A DNA stretch of 6,122 nt from Colivicinus sp022776215 (GTDB lineage Bacteria > Bacillota_I > Bacilli_A > Erysipelotrichales > Erysipelotrichaceae): positions 1-6,122 of the forward strand of contig JALFIR010000066.1 in assembly GCA_022776215.1 (NCBI GenBank). Reading direction: 5' to 3'. The position numbers and the translations under genes are program-made. Below, piece by piece: positions 1 through 5,967 of this stretch. Each line of letters starts with the position of its first letter. The first letter of the stretch is position 1. The notes under the pieces are model-generated. The model was not told the origin of the DNA. It was given only the letters and a program-made list of their open reading frames with translations, and made no database searches.

Positions 1-270
1 AATTTTGTAAAACAAGAAGAATCTTATACATCCAAAGCTAGTTTCTTTGATAAAGATGTTATACCTATCTATAATGATGATAATCCTAAAGTGTATAATT
101 TTAGTGGTAACCGTATTAAACGTGGGTTATATCAAACAAGAACAAATAAATTAATTAACGCAGATATAAATGGTGCATTAAATATACTTAATAAAAGTAA
201 AGTTGTAGACCTTAGTGTCTTATACCATAGAGGCGAAGTGGACACGCCTGTAAGAATAAGGATTGCTTAA
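1..270 (+). CDS. tnpB: TnpB (OrfB) RNA-guided endonuclease/transposase accessory protein, C-terminal fragment cut by window edge
   Basis: The reading frame is open from base 1 and ends at TAA 268-270, giving 89 residues. The segment EESYTSKASFFDKD, then SGNRIKRGLY, then LINADINGALNIL matches the end of the IS605 TnpB family. Asp55 of the fragment (in NADINGA) is at the position of the last RuvC catalytic aspartate. TnpB is known to be an omegaRNA-guided DNA nuclease that helps retain the element at its site. The fragment contains no cysteine, so the usual four-cysteine zinc finger between RuvC II and III is absent. This matches the zinc-less subgroup that carries EESYTSKAS in its place rather than decay. 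The tail (VDTPVRIRIA) is intact and the frame has no lesion. The N-terminus lies upstream of the window. Confidence 0.9.
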   Translation, partial: NFVKQEESYTSKASFFDKDVIPIYNDDNPKVYNFSGNRIKRGLYQTRTNKLINADINGALNILNKSKVVDLSVLYHRGEVDTPVRIRIA

Positions 271-289
271 TAAAATTAAGTACGAAAGG

Positions 290-307
290 TTCTATCTAAC
301 GATAGAA
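290..307 (+). repeat. hairpin 1 of the IS605 right end
   Basis: TTCTATC at 290-296 pairs perfectly with GATAGAA at 301-307 around a TAAC loop. It lies 19 bp after the tnpB stop and is probably a stem of the guide RNA scaffold. Confidence 0.7.
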
Positions 308-324
308 TATCAAACTTCTCAAAA

Positions 325-345
325 GTAGATAACTTGATTATCTAC
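325..345 (+). repeat. hairpin 2 of the IS605 right end
   Basis: GTAGATAA at 325-332 pairs perfectly with TTATCTAC at 338-345 around CTTGA. It is followed by CACAAA rather than a run of T, so it is more likely an RNA scaffold stem than a terminator. Confidence 0.7.
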
Positions 346-350
346 ACAAA

Positions 351-375
351 GCCCATGAGTCTTTAGCTTATGGGT
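351..375 (+). repeat. terminal subterminal-palindrome hairpin of the IS605 right end
   Basis: GCCCATGAG (351-359) pairs with CTTATGGGT (367-375) with two G-U wobbles and a 7-nt loop. The position next to GGTTCAC matches the imperfect palindrome that the TnpA transposase of this family recognises at the right end, and the last stem of omegaRNA. Confidence 0.75.
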
Positions 376-393
376 GGTTCACACAATAGAGAT

Positions 394-570
394 ATGAAAG
401 ATACTTTTTTAAATGATGATGAATTAATAGATGAAGAATTATTAGCAGAAGCTATCAAAAGAATGGAAAATGCTGACTTAAGTAAGACCATATCTCATGA
501 AGAAAAGATGAAACTGCTTGGTATTACTCAAGCAGAATTGGATGAAATGGAAGATGTAGAAATTGAATAA
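394..570 (+). CDS. small antitoxin-like protein, orphan, abutting the IS605 right end
   Basis: From ATG 394 the product is 58 residues and strongly acidic. An in-frame ATG at 370 would add eight residues, but it lies in the IS hairpin and has no ribosome binding site, so 394 is preferred as the ancestral start. The core reads as helix (LLAEAIKRMENA), then ISHEEKMKLLGITQAELDEM and the ending VEIE. From memory this resembles the short antitoxin-type proteins of Bacillota with the consensus ADPSK.IS.EE.M.ELGIT..DL....VEIE, usually paired with a RelE/ParE-type toxin. Neither start has a convincing SD: GGGTGG (372-377) is 16 nt from ATG 394. The IS insertion may therefore have removed the native promoter and SD, or the N-terminus. 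No toxin ORF follows; the next gene converges on it. Whether it is still expressed is unknown. Confidence 0.55.
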   Translation: MKDTFLNDDELIDEELLAEAIKRMENADLSKTISHEEKMKLLGITQAELDEMEDVEIE

Positions 571-600
571 GAAGGCAAAATGCCTTCTTACTTTTATTTA
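568..600 (+). terminator. hairpin terminator between convergent genes
   Basis: TAAGAAGGCA (568-577) and TGCCTTCTTA (581-590) are perfect reverse complements around an AAA loop, and are followed by CTTTTATTTA on the plus strand. The TAA stop of the antitoxin-like gene is the first part of the stem. On the minus strand the hairpin begins 4 nt after the stop of the 416-aa gene, but the sequence after it (TTCAATTTCT) is a weaker U tract. It is probably efficient on the plus strand and partly bidirectional. Confidence 0.75.
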
Positions 601-1844
601 TTCAAATTTTCTTTCGCCACCGCCAACATCAACTTGATTCTATTCTCTTGATTAACCTTAGTAGCACTAGGATCGTAATCGATAGGAGTAATATTGGCAT
701 TAGGGAACTTAGATCTTAGGATATTAATAACGCCCTTACCGCAAATATGATTAGGTAGACAACCAAAGGGTTGAGCACAGATGATATTCTCATAACCACT
801 CTCAATTAGTTCAACCATCTCAGCAGTCAATAACCAACCCTCACCCATCTTAGTACCTAAATTTAAGATACCCTCAGGCTTTTTCATCAAATCATAGAAA
901 GAACAAGAGGCATTAAAACCATAATCCCTCATAGCCTTAGACATCATATTGCCATATTTATTTAGTTTCTTTAAAGCCAGACCAGCTAGCTTACCCATAG
1001 TAGGAGACATGCCATAATTCTTATAGTCCATTTCCCAGTTAGCACAACAATATTCCACATAGCCCATAAGACCTGGCATATTAACTTCACAATCCTGACT
1101 TTGCAAGAATTCCATTAAATTATTATTACCAGTAGGAGAAAACTTAACATAGATTTCACCAACAACCCCAACCTTAACCTTAGGAGTCTTATTTAATTCG
1201 ATAGTCGCAAAATCTTGGGCAATCTCATTAAAGATCTTCTTATATGAAGTAGGAAGATAATTCTTATTATCTCTAATATCCCTATCAAGCTTTTTAAGCC
1301 ACATATTAAGGTGATTCATACTCTCACCCTTAACTACCTCATAAGCTATAGTTTGGTTCTTTAGAGCCTCTAATTCATCCCCATATTCAACTGCAGCTAA
1401 AATCTTCAGAAGCATTCTAGGCGTTAAAGGCATAATAGAACCCTTTTCTAGTCTATTCGCATTCAAACTAGCTACCGGAATATTACTATGACCACTTCTA
1501 ACTAATGCCTTTCTTAACAACTTAATATAGTTACTAGCACGACAACCACCACCAGATTGAGAAATTAAAAGTGCTGTATGATCCAAATCGTACTTGCCAC
1601 TTTCTATCGCCTCAAGAAACTGTCCAATAACAATCAAAGCTGGATAACAAGTATCATTATGAACATACTTTAGTCCAAGCTGTGTAACATTACTACTACC
1701 TGAACCAAGTAATTCAACCCTATGATAACCTTCTGATTCCATCGCACTTTTAATTAACTTAAAAGAAGTCTCACACATGTTAGGAACCAAAACAGTATAA
1801 TCATTCATCATCTCTTTAGTGAAATTAGGAGTAAGATATTCCAT
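594..1844 (-). CDS. 2-hydroxyacyl-CoA dehydratase activase-related protein, C-terminal module as a separate 416-aa chain
   Basis: The 416 residues match the last third of the roughly 1,400-aa fused 'CoA-substrate-specific enzyme activase/acyl-CoA dehydratase' proteins of anaerobes. Diagnostic blocks are NDTCYPA with Cys66, SGGGCRASNY with Cys101, VGEIYVKF (about 229-235), GEGWLL (335-340), CAQPFGCLPNHICGKG with Cys356/362/368, and IDYDPSATKVNQENRIKLM near the end. This region is distantly related to the HgdB-type cluster-binding subunits, so the conserved cysteines may hold an Fe-S cluster; that is inference. No signal peptide or membrane segment is seen, so it should be cytoplasmic. The ATG directly follows the stop of the upstream gene in the same frame. 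The SD AAGGGAGG (1860-1853) lies 8 nt before it, so translation is coupled. The real partner is therefore the 972-aa protein. Confidence 0.85.
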   Translation of the reverse strand: MEYLTPNFTKEMMNDYTVLVPNMCETSFKLIKSAMESEGYHRVELLGSGSSNVTQLGLKYVHNDTCYPALIVIGQFLEAIESGKYDLDHTALLISQSGGGCRASNYIKLLRKALVRSGHSNIPVASLNANRLEKGSIMPLTPRMLLKILAAVEYGDELEALKNQTIAYEVVKGESMNHLNMWLKKLDRDIRDNKNYLPTSYKKIFNEIAQDFATIELNKTPKVKVGVVGEIYVKFSPTGNNNLMEFLQSQDCEVNMPGLMGYVEYCCANWEMDYKNYGMSPTMGKLAGLALKKLNKYGNMMSKAMRDYGFNASCSFYDLMKKPEGILNLGTKMGEGWLLTAEMVELIESGYENIICAQPFGCLPNHICGKGVINILRSKFPNANITPIDYDPSATKVNQENRIKLMLAVAKENLNK

Positions 1845-4763
1845 TTACTTATCCTCCCTTCTCTCTTCAATAGCCGCCAACAAACTTCTCAAACGAATAT
1901 TAACAGTACCCAAATTAGAAATCTCATCAATCTTTAATTGAGTATACAACTTACCATGATCATTTAAAATTTCTCTTGTCTCATCACTAGTAATTGCATC
2001 CAAGCCACAGCCAAAACTTACAAGCTGCACTAAATCCATATCATCATCCTTAGTACAATAATTAGCACAAGCATACAGACGTGAATGATAAGTCCACTGG
2101 TTTAAAACCTGTGTATCAATCTTTTCATAATGATTAGACAAACTATCCTCACTAACAACAGCACAACCAAGCTTAGTAATTAATTTATCAATACCATGAT
2201 TAACCTCAGGATCAACATGGTAAGGTCTACCTGCCAAACAAATAATATGCTTACCCTTTTGTTTAGCCTTAGCTATAACTTCATCAGCCTTTATAGCCAA
2301 TAATTTCATATGATCATCATATTCTTTATATGCCGATGCAATTGCTTCCCTAATCTTCTTATCATCCAAATTACTAAAGTGTTTCTTCAATATAGCAGGG
2401 AAACGCTTTTTAAACTCATCACGATTAGAAATATCCACAAAGTCACAAATCATATGATTATCAATAATATTGCCACTTAATACCTCAGGATAATAAGCAA
2501 CCACTGGACAATTATAATGATTATCACCTAAATGTTCATCCACATTATAAGAAAGACAAGGATAATAAATATAATCAACATTTTCCTTAAGTAATTCATA
2601 AATAGCACCATGACTTAACTTAGCTGGATAACATGCTGTATCACTTGGAATTGAAGCCTGTCCCTCTTGATAAATAGCCCTTGTAGAAAATGGTGAAGTA
2701 ATAACCTTAAAACCTAATTCCCTAAACAACTTATGCCAGAAAGGCAACAATTCATACATATTTAGACATAATGGTAAACCAATTGTAATATCACCATCAC
2801 CCCTATCATCCATATACTCTTTCAACAAACTTAACTTATAAGCATACAAGTTATATTCATCATTATTGTCCTTACCAGTAAGTGGCTTATCACAACGATT
2901 GCCTGAAATATAACGCTTACCATCATTAAAGACATTAACAGTTAATTGACAATGATTACCACAACCTTGACACTTAAAAGAATTAACCTTATGTTCAAAG
3001 TTTTCTAATTCACTTAAAGAAATAACACTACTTCTACCCTTGCTACGCTTCTTACCATATAAAGCTGCCCCATAGGCACCCATTAAACCTGCAATATTTG
3101 GTCTAATGACATCAACACCCATTTCTTTTTCAAAAGCCCTTAAAACTAGTTCATTATAGAAAGTGCCACCCTGTACTACAATCTTAGAACCTAAATCTTT
3201 AGCACTAGAACATCTAATAACCTTATATAAAGCATTTTTGACAACAGATATCGCAAGACCAGCTGAAATATCTTCAATAGAAGCACCATCCTTTTGAGCT
3301 TGTTTAACTGAAGAATTCATAAAAACAGTGCAACGACTACCTAAATCAACAGGATGCTTTGCAAACAAGCCTAACTTGGCAAAAGACTCTACATCACTGC
3401 CTAAGGCACTGGCAAAAGTTTGTAAGAAAGAACCACAGCCACTAGAACATGCTTCATTTAAGAAGATATTAGAAATAGCACCATTTTCAATCTTAAAACA
3501 TTTCATATCTTGACCACCGATATCAATAATAAAATCAACATCAGGCAAGAAATGCTTAGCAGCTGTAAAATGAGCAACTGTCTCAACTACCCCAAAATCA
3601 CCATGCACTGCATTCTTAATTAGTTCCTCGCCATACCCAGTACTTGTCACACTAGCTATCTTAATATCAGGATGCTTATGATATAACTCAATCAATTGAT
3701 CACAAATTAGTTTAACAGGACTACCATCATTTGATTGATACCAAGTATAAAGAAGATTATCTTCTTCATCCACCACAACCATCTTAATAGTAGTAGAACC
3801 ACTATCGATGCCAATATGAACGCTACCCTTATAGTCATCAAAAGATACTTCTTCTACCCTATCCTTAGAGTGTCTATCTTTAAATTTCTTATATTCTTCT
3901 TCATCCTTAAACAAAGGATCCAAACTCTGATAAGTAGCAACACTTGAATATTCTTTTAATTTATTTAATACATCATCTAAATCAACAACCTGATCACTAT
4001 AATAAGCAGCACCTAATGCGACATATAATAAGGAATTCTCAGGACACTTGCCCTTTACATTTAAAGTCTTGTCAAAAGAATTTCTCAAACACTTTGAGAA
4101 AGTCAAAGGGCCACCAAGATACAAGATATTACCTTTTATTGGTCTACCTTGTGCTAAACCCGCAATCGTTTGATTAACAACAGCTTGATAAATACTAGCT
4201 GCTATATCACTTTGTTTGCCACCCTGATTAATTAAAGGTTGTACATCACTCTTGGCAAAGACACCACATCTAGAAGCAATTGTATAAGTGCGCTCAGCCT
4301 TTAAAGCCTCCTTATCCATAGTATCAGCATCCAATTTTAATAAAGTTGCCATCTGGTCAATAAAAGCACCAGTACCACCCGCACAAGTGCCGTTCATTCT
4401 AACTTCAACACCATTGGTTAAGAATAAGATTTTAGCATCCTCTCCACCCAGTTCAATGACTACATCTGTATCCTTAGCCAATCTTTTACAAGAAAGTCTT
4501 GTCGCATATACTTCTTGAACAAAGTTAACACCAGCATTTTCAGCTAAACCCATGCCAGCCGAACCGCTGATAGATAAAATAACTTCATCACCTTTACATA
4601 TTTCATCTTTTATATAAGTCAAAAGTTCAATACTCTTCTCTAAGATATGACTCATATGTCTCTTATAACTTGAATAAATGATCTTGTCATTTTCATCAAG
4701 TACAACACACTTAATAGTAGTAGAACCAATGTCTAATCCGATTTTCTTTTTCATGGGAAACAT
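1845..4763 (-). CDS. acyl-CoA dehydratase activase-like protein: two tandem BadF/BcrA/HgdC-type ATPase domains plus DUF2229-like domain
   Basis: This 972-aa protein has two ASKHA ATPase domains. Domain 1 (about 6-256) has phosphate loop DIGSTTIK (11-18), IELGGEDAK (103-111), Cys127 in NGTCAGGTG, Cys166 in SRCGVF and LGGPL (216-220). Domain 2 (about 315-570) has DSGSTTIK (320-327), DIGGQDMK (414-421), Cys439 in NEACSSGCG, Cys478 in SRCTVF and QGG (531-533). In HgdC-type activators two such cysteines per subunit bind one [4Fe-4S] cluster across a dimer, and ATP hydrolysis drives a low-potential electron into a 2-hydroxyacyl-CoA dehydratase. Residues 598-624 hold a four-cysteine knuckle (598, 601, 605, 624). 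Residues about 657-965 are the DUF2229-like region (IGLPLCLNMYELLPFW; SDTACYPAK with Cys711; LAGRPYHVDPE; SFGCGLDAITSDE). No SD precedes ATG 4763. The in-frame ATG at 4754 (MKKKIGLDIG) is an equally likely start. Substrate and exact role are unknown. Confidence 0.88.
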   Translation of the reverse strand: MFPMKKKIGLDIGSTTIKCVVLDENDKIIYSSYKRHMSHILEKSIELLTYIKDEICKGDEVILSISGSAGMGLAENAGVNFVQEVYATRLSCKRLAKDTDVVIELGGEDAKILFLTNGVEVRMNGTCAGGTGAFIDQMATLLKLDADTMDKEALKAERTYTIASRCGVFAKSDVQPLINQGGKQSDIAASIYQAVVNQTIAGLAQGRPIKGNILYLGGPLTFSKCLRNSFDKTLNVKGKCPENSLLYVALGAAYYSDQVVDLDDVLNKLKEYSSVATYQSLDPLFKDEEEYKKFKDRHSKDRVEEVSFDDYKGSVHIGIDSGSTTIKMVVVDEEDNLLYTWYQSNDGSPVKLICDQLIELYHKHPDIKIASVTSTGYGEELIKNAVHGDFGVVETVAHFTAAKHFLPDVDFIIDIGGQDMKCFKIENGAISNIFLNEACSSGCGSFLQTFASALGSDVESFAKLGLFAKHPVDLGSRCTVFMNSSVKQAQKDGASIEDISAGLAISVVKNALYKVIRCSSAKDLGSKIVVQGGTFYNELVLRAFEKEMGVDVIRPNIAGLMGAYGAALYGKKRSKGRSSVISLSELENFEHKVNSFKCQGCGNHCQLTVNVFNDGKRYISGNRCDKPLTGKDNNDEYNLYAYKLSLLKEYMDDRGDGDITIGLPLCLNMYELLPFWHKLFRELGFKVITSPFSTRAIYQEGQASIPSDTACYPAKLSHGAIYELLKENVDYIYYPCLSYNVDEHLGDNHYNCPVVAYYPEVLSGNIIDNHMICDFVDISNRDEFKKRFPAILKKHFSNLDDKKIREAIASAYKEYDDHMKLLAIKADEVIAKAKQKGKHIICLAGRPYHVDPEVNHGIDKLITKLGCAVVSEDSLSNHYEKIDTQVLNQWTYHSRLYACANYCTKDDDMDLVQLVSFGCGLDAITSDETREILNDHGKLYTQLKIDEISNLGTVNIRLRSLLAAIEERREDK
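1853..1860 (-). promoter_or_regulatory. strong Shine-Dalgarno that makes the 416-aa module a separate gene
   Basis: The minus strand reads AAGGGAGG, then 8 nt, then ATG 1844. The site lies within the last codons (Arg-Arg-Glu) of the 972-aa gene. Its spacing is optimal, which supports true independent initiation after the TAA at 1847-1845, not a sequencing error or a recent nonsense mutation. Confidence 0.8.
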
Positions 4764-4806
4764 TATAAACCAATTTTTTAAAAACTGTTTGATAGAAGAT
4801 TGCCAA
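4762..4806 (-). promoter_or_regulatory. candidate promoter(s) of the activase operon, giving a leaderless or very short leader
   Basis: Two readings are possible on the minus strand. One is TTGGCA (4806-4801), an 18-bp spacer and TTTAAA (4782-4777), which would start a leader of about 6-16 nt. The other is a perfect TATAAT (4767-4762) with no good -35 box, lying exactly 7 nt before the ATG at 4754, which would give a leaderless message starting at the second methionine. The lack of any SD in front of either ATG favours a very short or absent leader. These are sequence matches only. Confidence 0.35.
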
Positions 4807-4813
4807 AAAGTGA

Positions 4814-4842
4814 TTGATTAACATTTCACAAAGGAGTAACAT
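4814..4842 (+). promoter_or_regulatory. candidate promoter of the membrane protein gene
   Basis: TTGATT (4814-4819) is followed after 17 bp by TAACAT (4837-4842). A CATAAT overlaps it at 4840-4845. Transcription would begin about 24 nt before ATG 4873. It faces away from the activase promoter, so the two share one 109-bp divergent control region. The match to consensus is modest (4 of 6 in each box). Confidence 0.3.
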
Positions 4843-4860
4843 AATAAGTATTGAAATACA

Positions 4861-4867
4861 AGGGGGT
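4861..4867 (+). promoter_or_regulatory. Shine-Dalgarno of the membrane protein gene
   Basis: AGGGGGT lies 5-6 nt before ATG 4873 and fixes that start. An in-frame TGA at 4852-4854 rules out a longer N-terminus. A second SD-like AAAGGAG at 4830-4836 has no start codon at a usable distance. Confidence 0.7.
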
Positions 4868-4872
4868 TTATT

Positions 4873-5910
4873 ATGTTATTTCAACTTTATGGGGAAACCT
4901 GTGGTTGGCAACTTTTAGGTTGGCTTCTAGTTTTCCTAGGACTAATAATCACAAACGAAATTGCCAGAACTAAATGGGGCGGAATTGGCATCTTCGGCGT
5001 TGTATTATTAGGATTATCAATTTACTTTATTGCGATTGCCATTGGCGCAAAAAATGGAGCTGAATGGGCATTAAAGAACGACACTTATGTTCACATGAAC
5101 TCATGGTTCCACTATGCTAAGCTATATGCTGCCGCAACTGGTTGTATTGGCTTTATGGTAATCAAATACAAGTGGGGCAAACTTGGCAAGGCTAAGTGGT
5201 TCAAATGCTTCCCATTTGTGATTGTCGCAATTAACATTCTTATCGCTGTAGCTAGTGACTTTGAAAGCGCAATTAGAGCTGGTTCTCTAGCTGGTGGCTG
5301 GTGGTACTCATCAGAAGGCGTATGGCTATATGGTGGCTGGTGGAACGTATTAAACGGTCTAGCAGGTATCATCAACATCTTCTGTATGACAGGTTGGTGG
5401 AGCATCTATACATCAAGTGATGAAAAAGACATGTTATGGCCTGATATGATTTGGGTTTACATCTTAGCATACGATGTATGGAACTTCGAATATACTTACC
5501 TTAACCTTCCAACACACACTTGGTATTGTGGTCTTGCCCTATTATTAGCACCTACATTTGCCAACGCTCTATGGAACAAAGGTGGTTGGATTCAAAACCG
5601 TGCAAATACTCTAGCAATCTGGTGTATGTTTGCCCAAGTATTCCCACTATTCCAAGACAACTCAAGATTCTCAGTTGTTCCAGTATTATATAAAGAAGGA
5701 ACAATTCAAGCTGCAACTGCAGCAGGTGTAACACCTGTACTTGGTAACGCACATATGCAAGGTGTTATCGCAGTATTAGCACTTGCGATCAATGTTATTG
5801 TTCTTGGTTTCATCATCAAGAAATCAGTAGCTGCTAAGAAGAATCCTTATAAGTATGATGTATTCACTGATACACCTGATTATAAGGAAGCAATGTCTAG
5901 AGCTCAATAA
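4873..5910 (+). CDS. tryptophan-rich multi-pass membrane protein, DUF5692-like
   Basis: The 345-aa product has about eight to nine hydrophobic segments, roughly at 12-29, 36-58, 82-99, 111-128, 157-173, 190-206, 217-233, 245-260 and 296-316, with a hydrophilic C-terminal tail (KKNPYKYDV onward). It should be an integral cytoplasmic-membrane protein. No cleavable signal or known catalytic motif is seen. From memory it resembles the uncharacterised DUF5692 family; this identification is moderate, not certain. It contains 21 tryptophans (about 6%), including three GWW motifs (142-144, 155-157, 174-176), far above normal. Acidic and polar residues in the membrane-adjacent stretches (SDFESAIR, WPDMIW, YDVWNFEY, FQDNSRFS) could form a binding path, but no substrate can be inferred. 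It is monocistronic: its own SD, a divergent neighbour upstream and a terminator just downstream. Confidence 0.85.
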   Translation: MLFQLYGETCGWQLLGWLLVFLGLIITNEIARTKWGGIGIFGVVLLGLSIYFIAIAIGAKNGAEWALKNDTYVHMNSWFHYAKLYAAATGCIGFMVIKYKWGKLGKAKWFKCFPFVIVAINILIAVASDFESAIRAGSLAGGWWYSSEGVWLYGGWWNVLNGLAGIINIFCMTGWWSIYTSSDEKDMLWPDMIWVYILAYDVWNFEYTYLNLPTHTWYCGLALLLAPTFANALWNKGGWIQNRANTLAIWCMFAQVFPLFQDNSRFSVVPVLYKEGTIQAATAAGVTPVLGNAHMQGVIAVLALAINVIVLGFIIKKSVAAKKNPYKYDVFTDTPDYKEAMSRAQ

Positions 5911-5921
5911 TTTATTAAAAT

Positions 5922-5967
5922 GGGACTGTTACGAAATGGCTAATTTCTAACAGTTCCTTTAAATTTT
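5922..5967 (+). terminator. long hairpin terminator of the membrane protein gene, likely bidirectional
   Basis: GGGACTGTTA (5922-5931) pairs with TAACAGTTCC (5948-5957) with one G-U wobble. The stem continues after an unpaired C with GAAAT (5933-5937)/ATTTC (5943-5947) around GGCTA. It is followed by TTTAAATTTT on the plus strand. It begins 12 nt after the stop codon. On the minus strand the hairpin is followed by CATTTTAATAAATT, so it could also end the gene entering from the right edge. Confidence 0.8.

Larger units (their letters stand above)
1..382 (+). mobile_element. IS200/IS605-family element, right-hand part (left end outside window)
   Basis: This is the distal part of a TnpB-bearing IS200/IS605-group element. 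It holds the last 89 codons of tnpB followed by about 112 bp of non-coding right end with three consecutive hairpins. The last hairpin (351-375) is followed by GGTTCAC, the usual way the right end of this group finishes, so the element boundary is placed at about 382. Such elements move as single strands, make no terminal inverted repeats or target duplications, and recognise hairpins near their ends, which fits what is seen. The left end and any tnpA are outside the window, so autonomy cannot be judged. The exact boundary could differ by a few bases. Confidence 0.8.
200..398 (+). ncRNA. putative omegaRNA (reRNA) of the TnpB element, with guide reading into flanking DNA
   Basis: TnpB guide RNAs are made from the end of tnpB and the right end of the element, and finish in a guide copied from the flanking DNA. 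Here three hairpins follow one another: 290-296/301-307 (7 bp, loop TAAC), 325-332/338-345 (8 bp, loop CTTGA) and 351-359/367-375 (9 pairs including two G-U wobbles, 7-nt loop). The scaffold would end at TTCAC (378-382). A 16-nt guide would then be 383-398 (ACAATAGAGATATGAA), which includes the ATG at 394 of the next gene. The 5' end is not visible in sequence and is set arbitrarily inside tnpB. Confidence 0.6.

Noticed and set aside
325..345. Hairpin 2 as an intrinsic terminator after tnpB
   Set aside because: No U tract follows; its place in a series of right-end hairpins fits a guide RNA scaffold better.
1845..1847. Programmed stop-codon readthrough or selenocysteine/pyrrolysine at the gene junction
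   Set aside because: The codon is TAA, which encodes neither, and a strong SD with an adjacent ATG explains separate initiation.
3328..4518. Several plus-strand ORFs of 61-77 codons inside the 972-aa gene
   Set aside because: They lie antisense to a well-supported domain-rich gene, have no SD and resemble no family.
4830..4875. A leader peptide using AAAGGAG (4830-4836) and TTG 4851
   Set aside because: The spacing of 14 nt is too long and the product has no recognisable character; it simply overlaps the membrane protein gene out of frame.
5112..5752. Two minus-strand ORFs of 66-97 codons opposite the membrane protein gene
   Set aside because: They are antisense shadows of a coding sequence with clear membrane segments, and are rich in His, Pro and Leu as expected from reversed codons.
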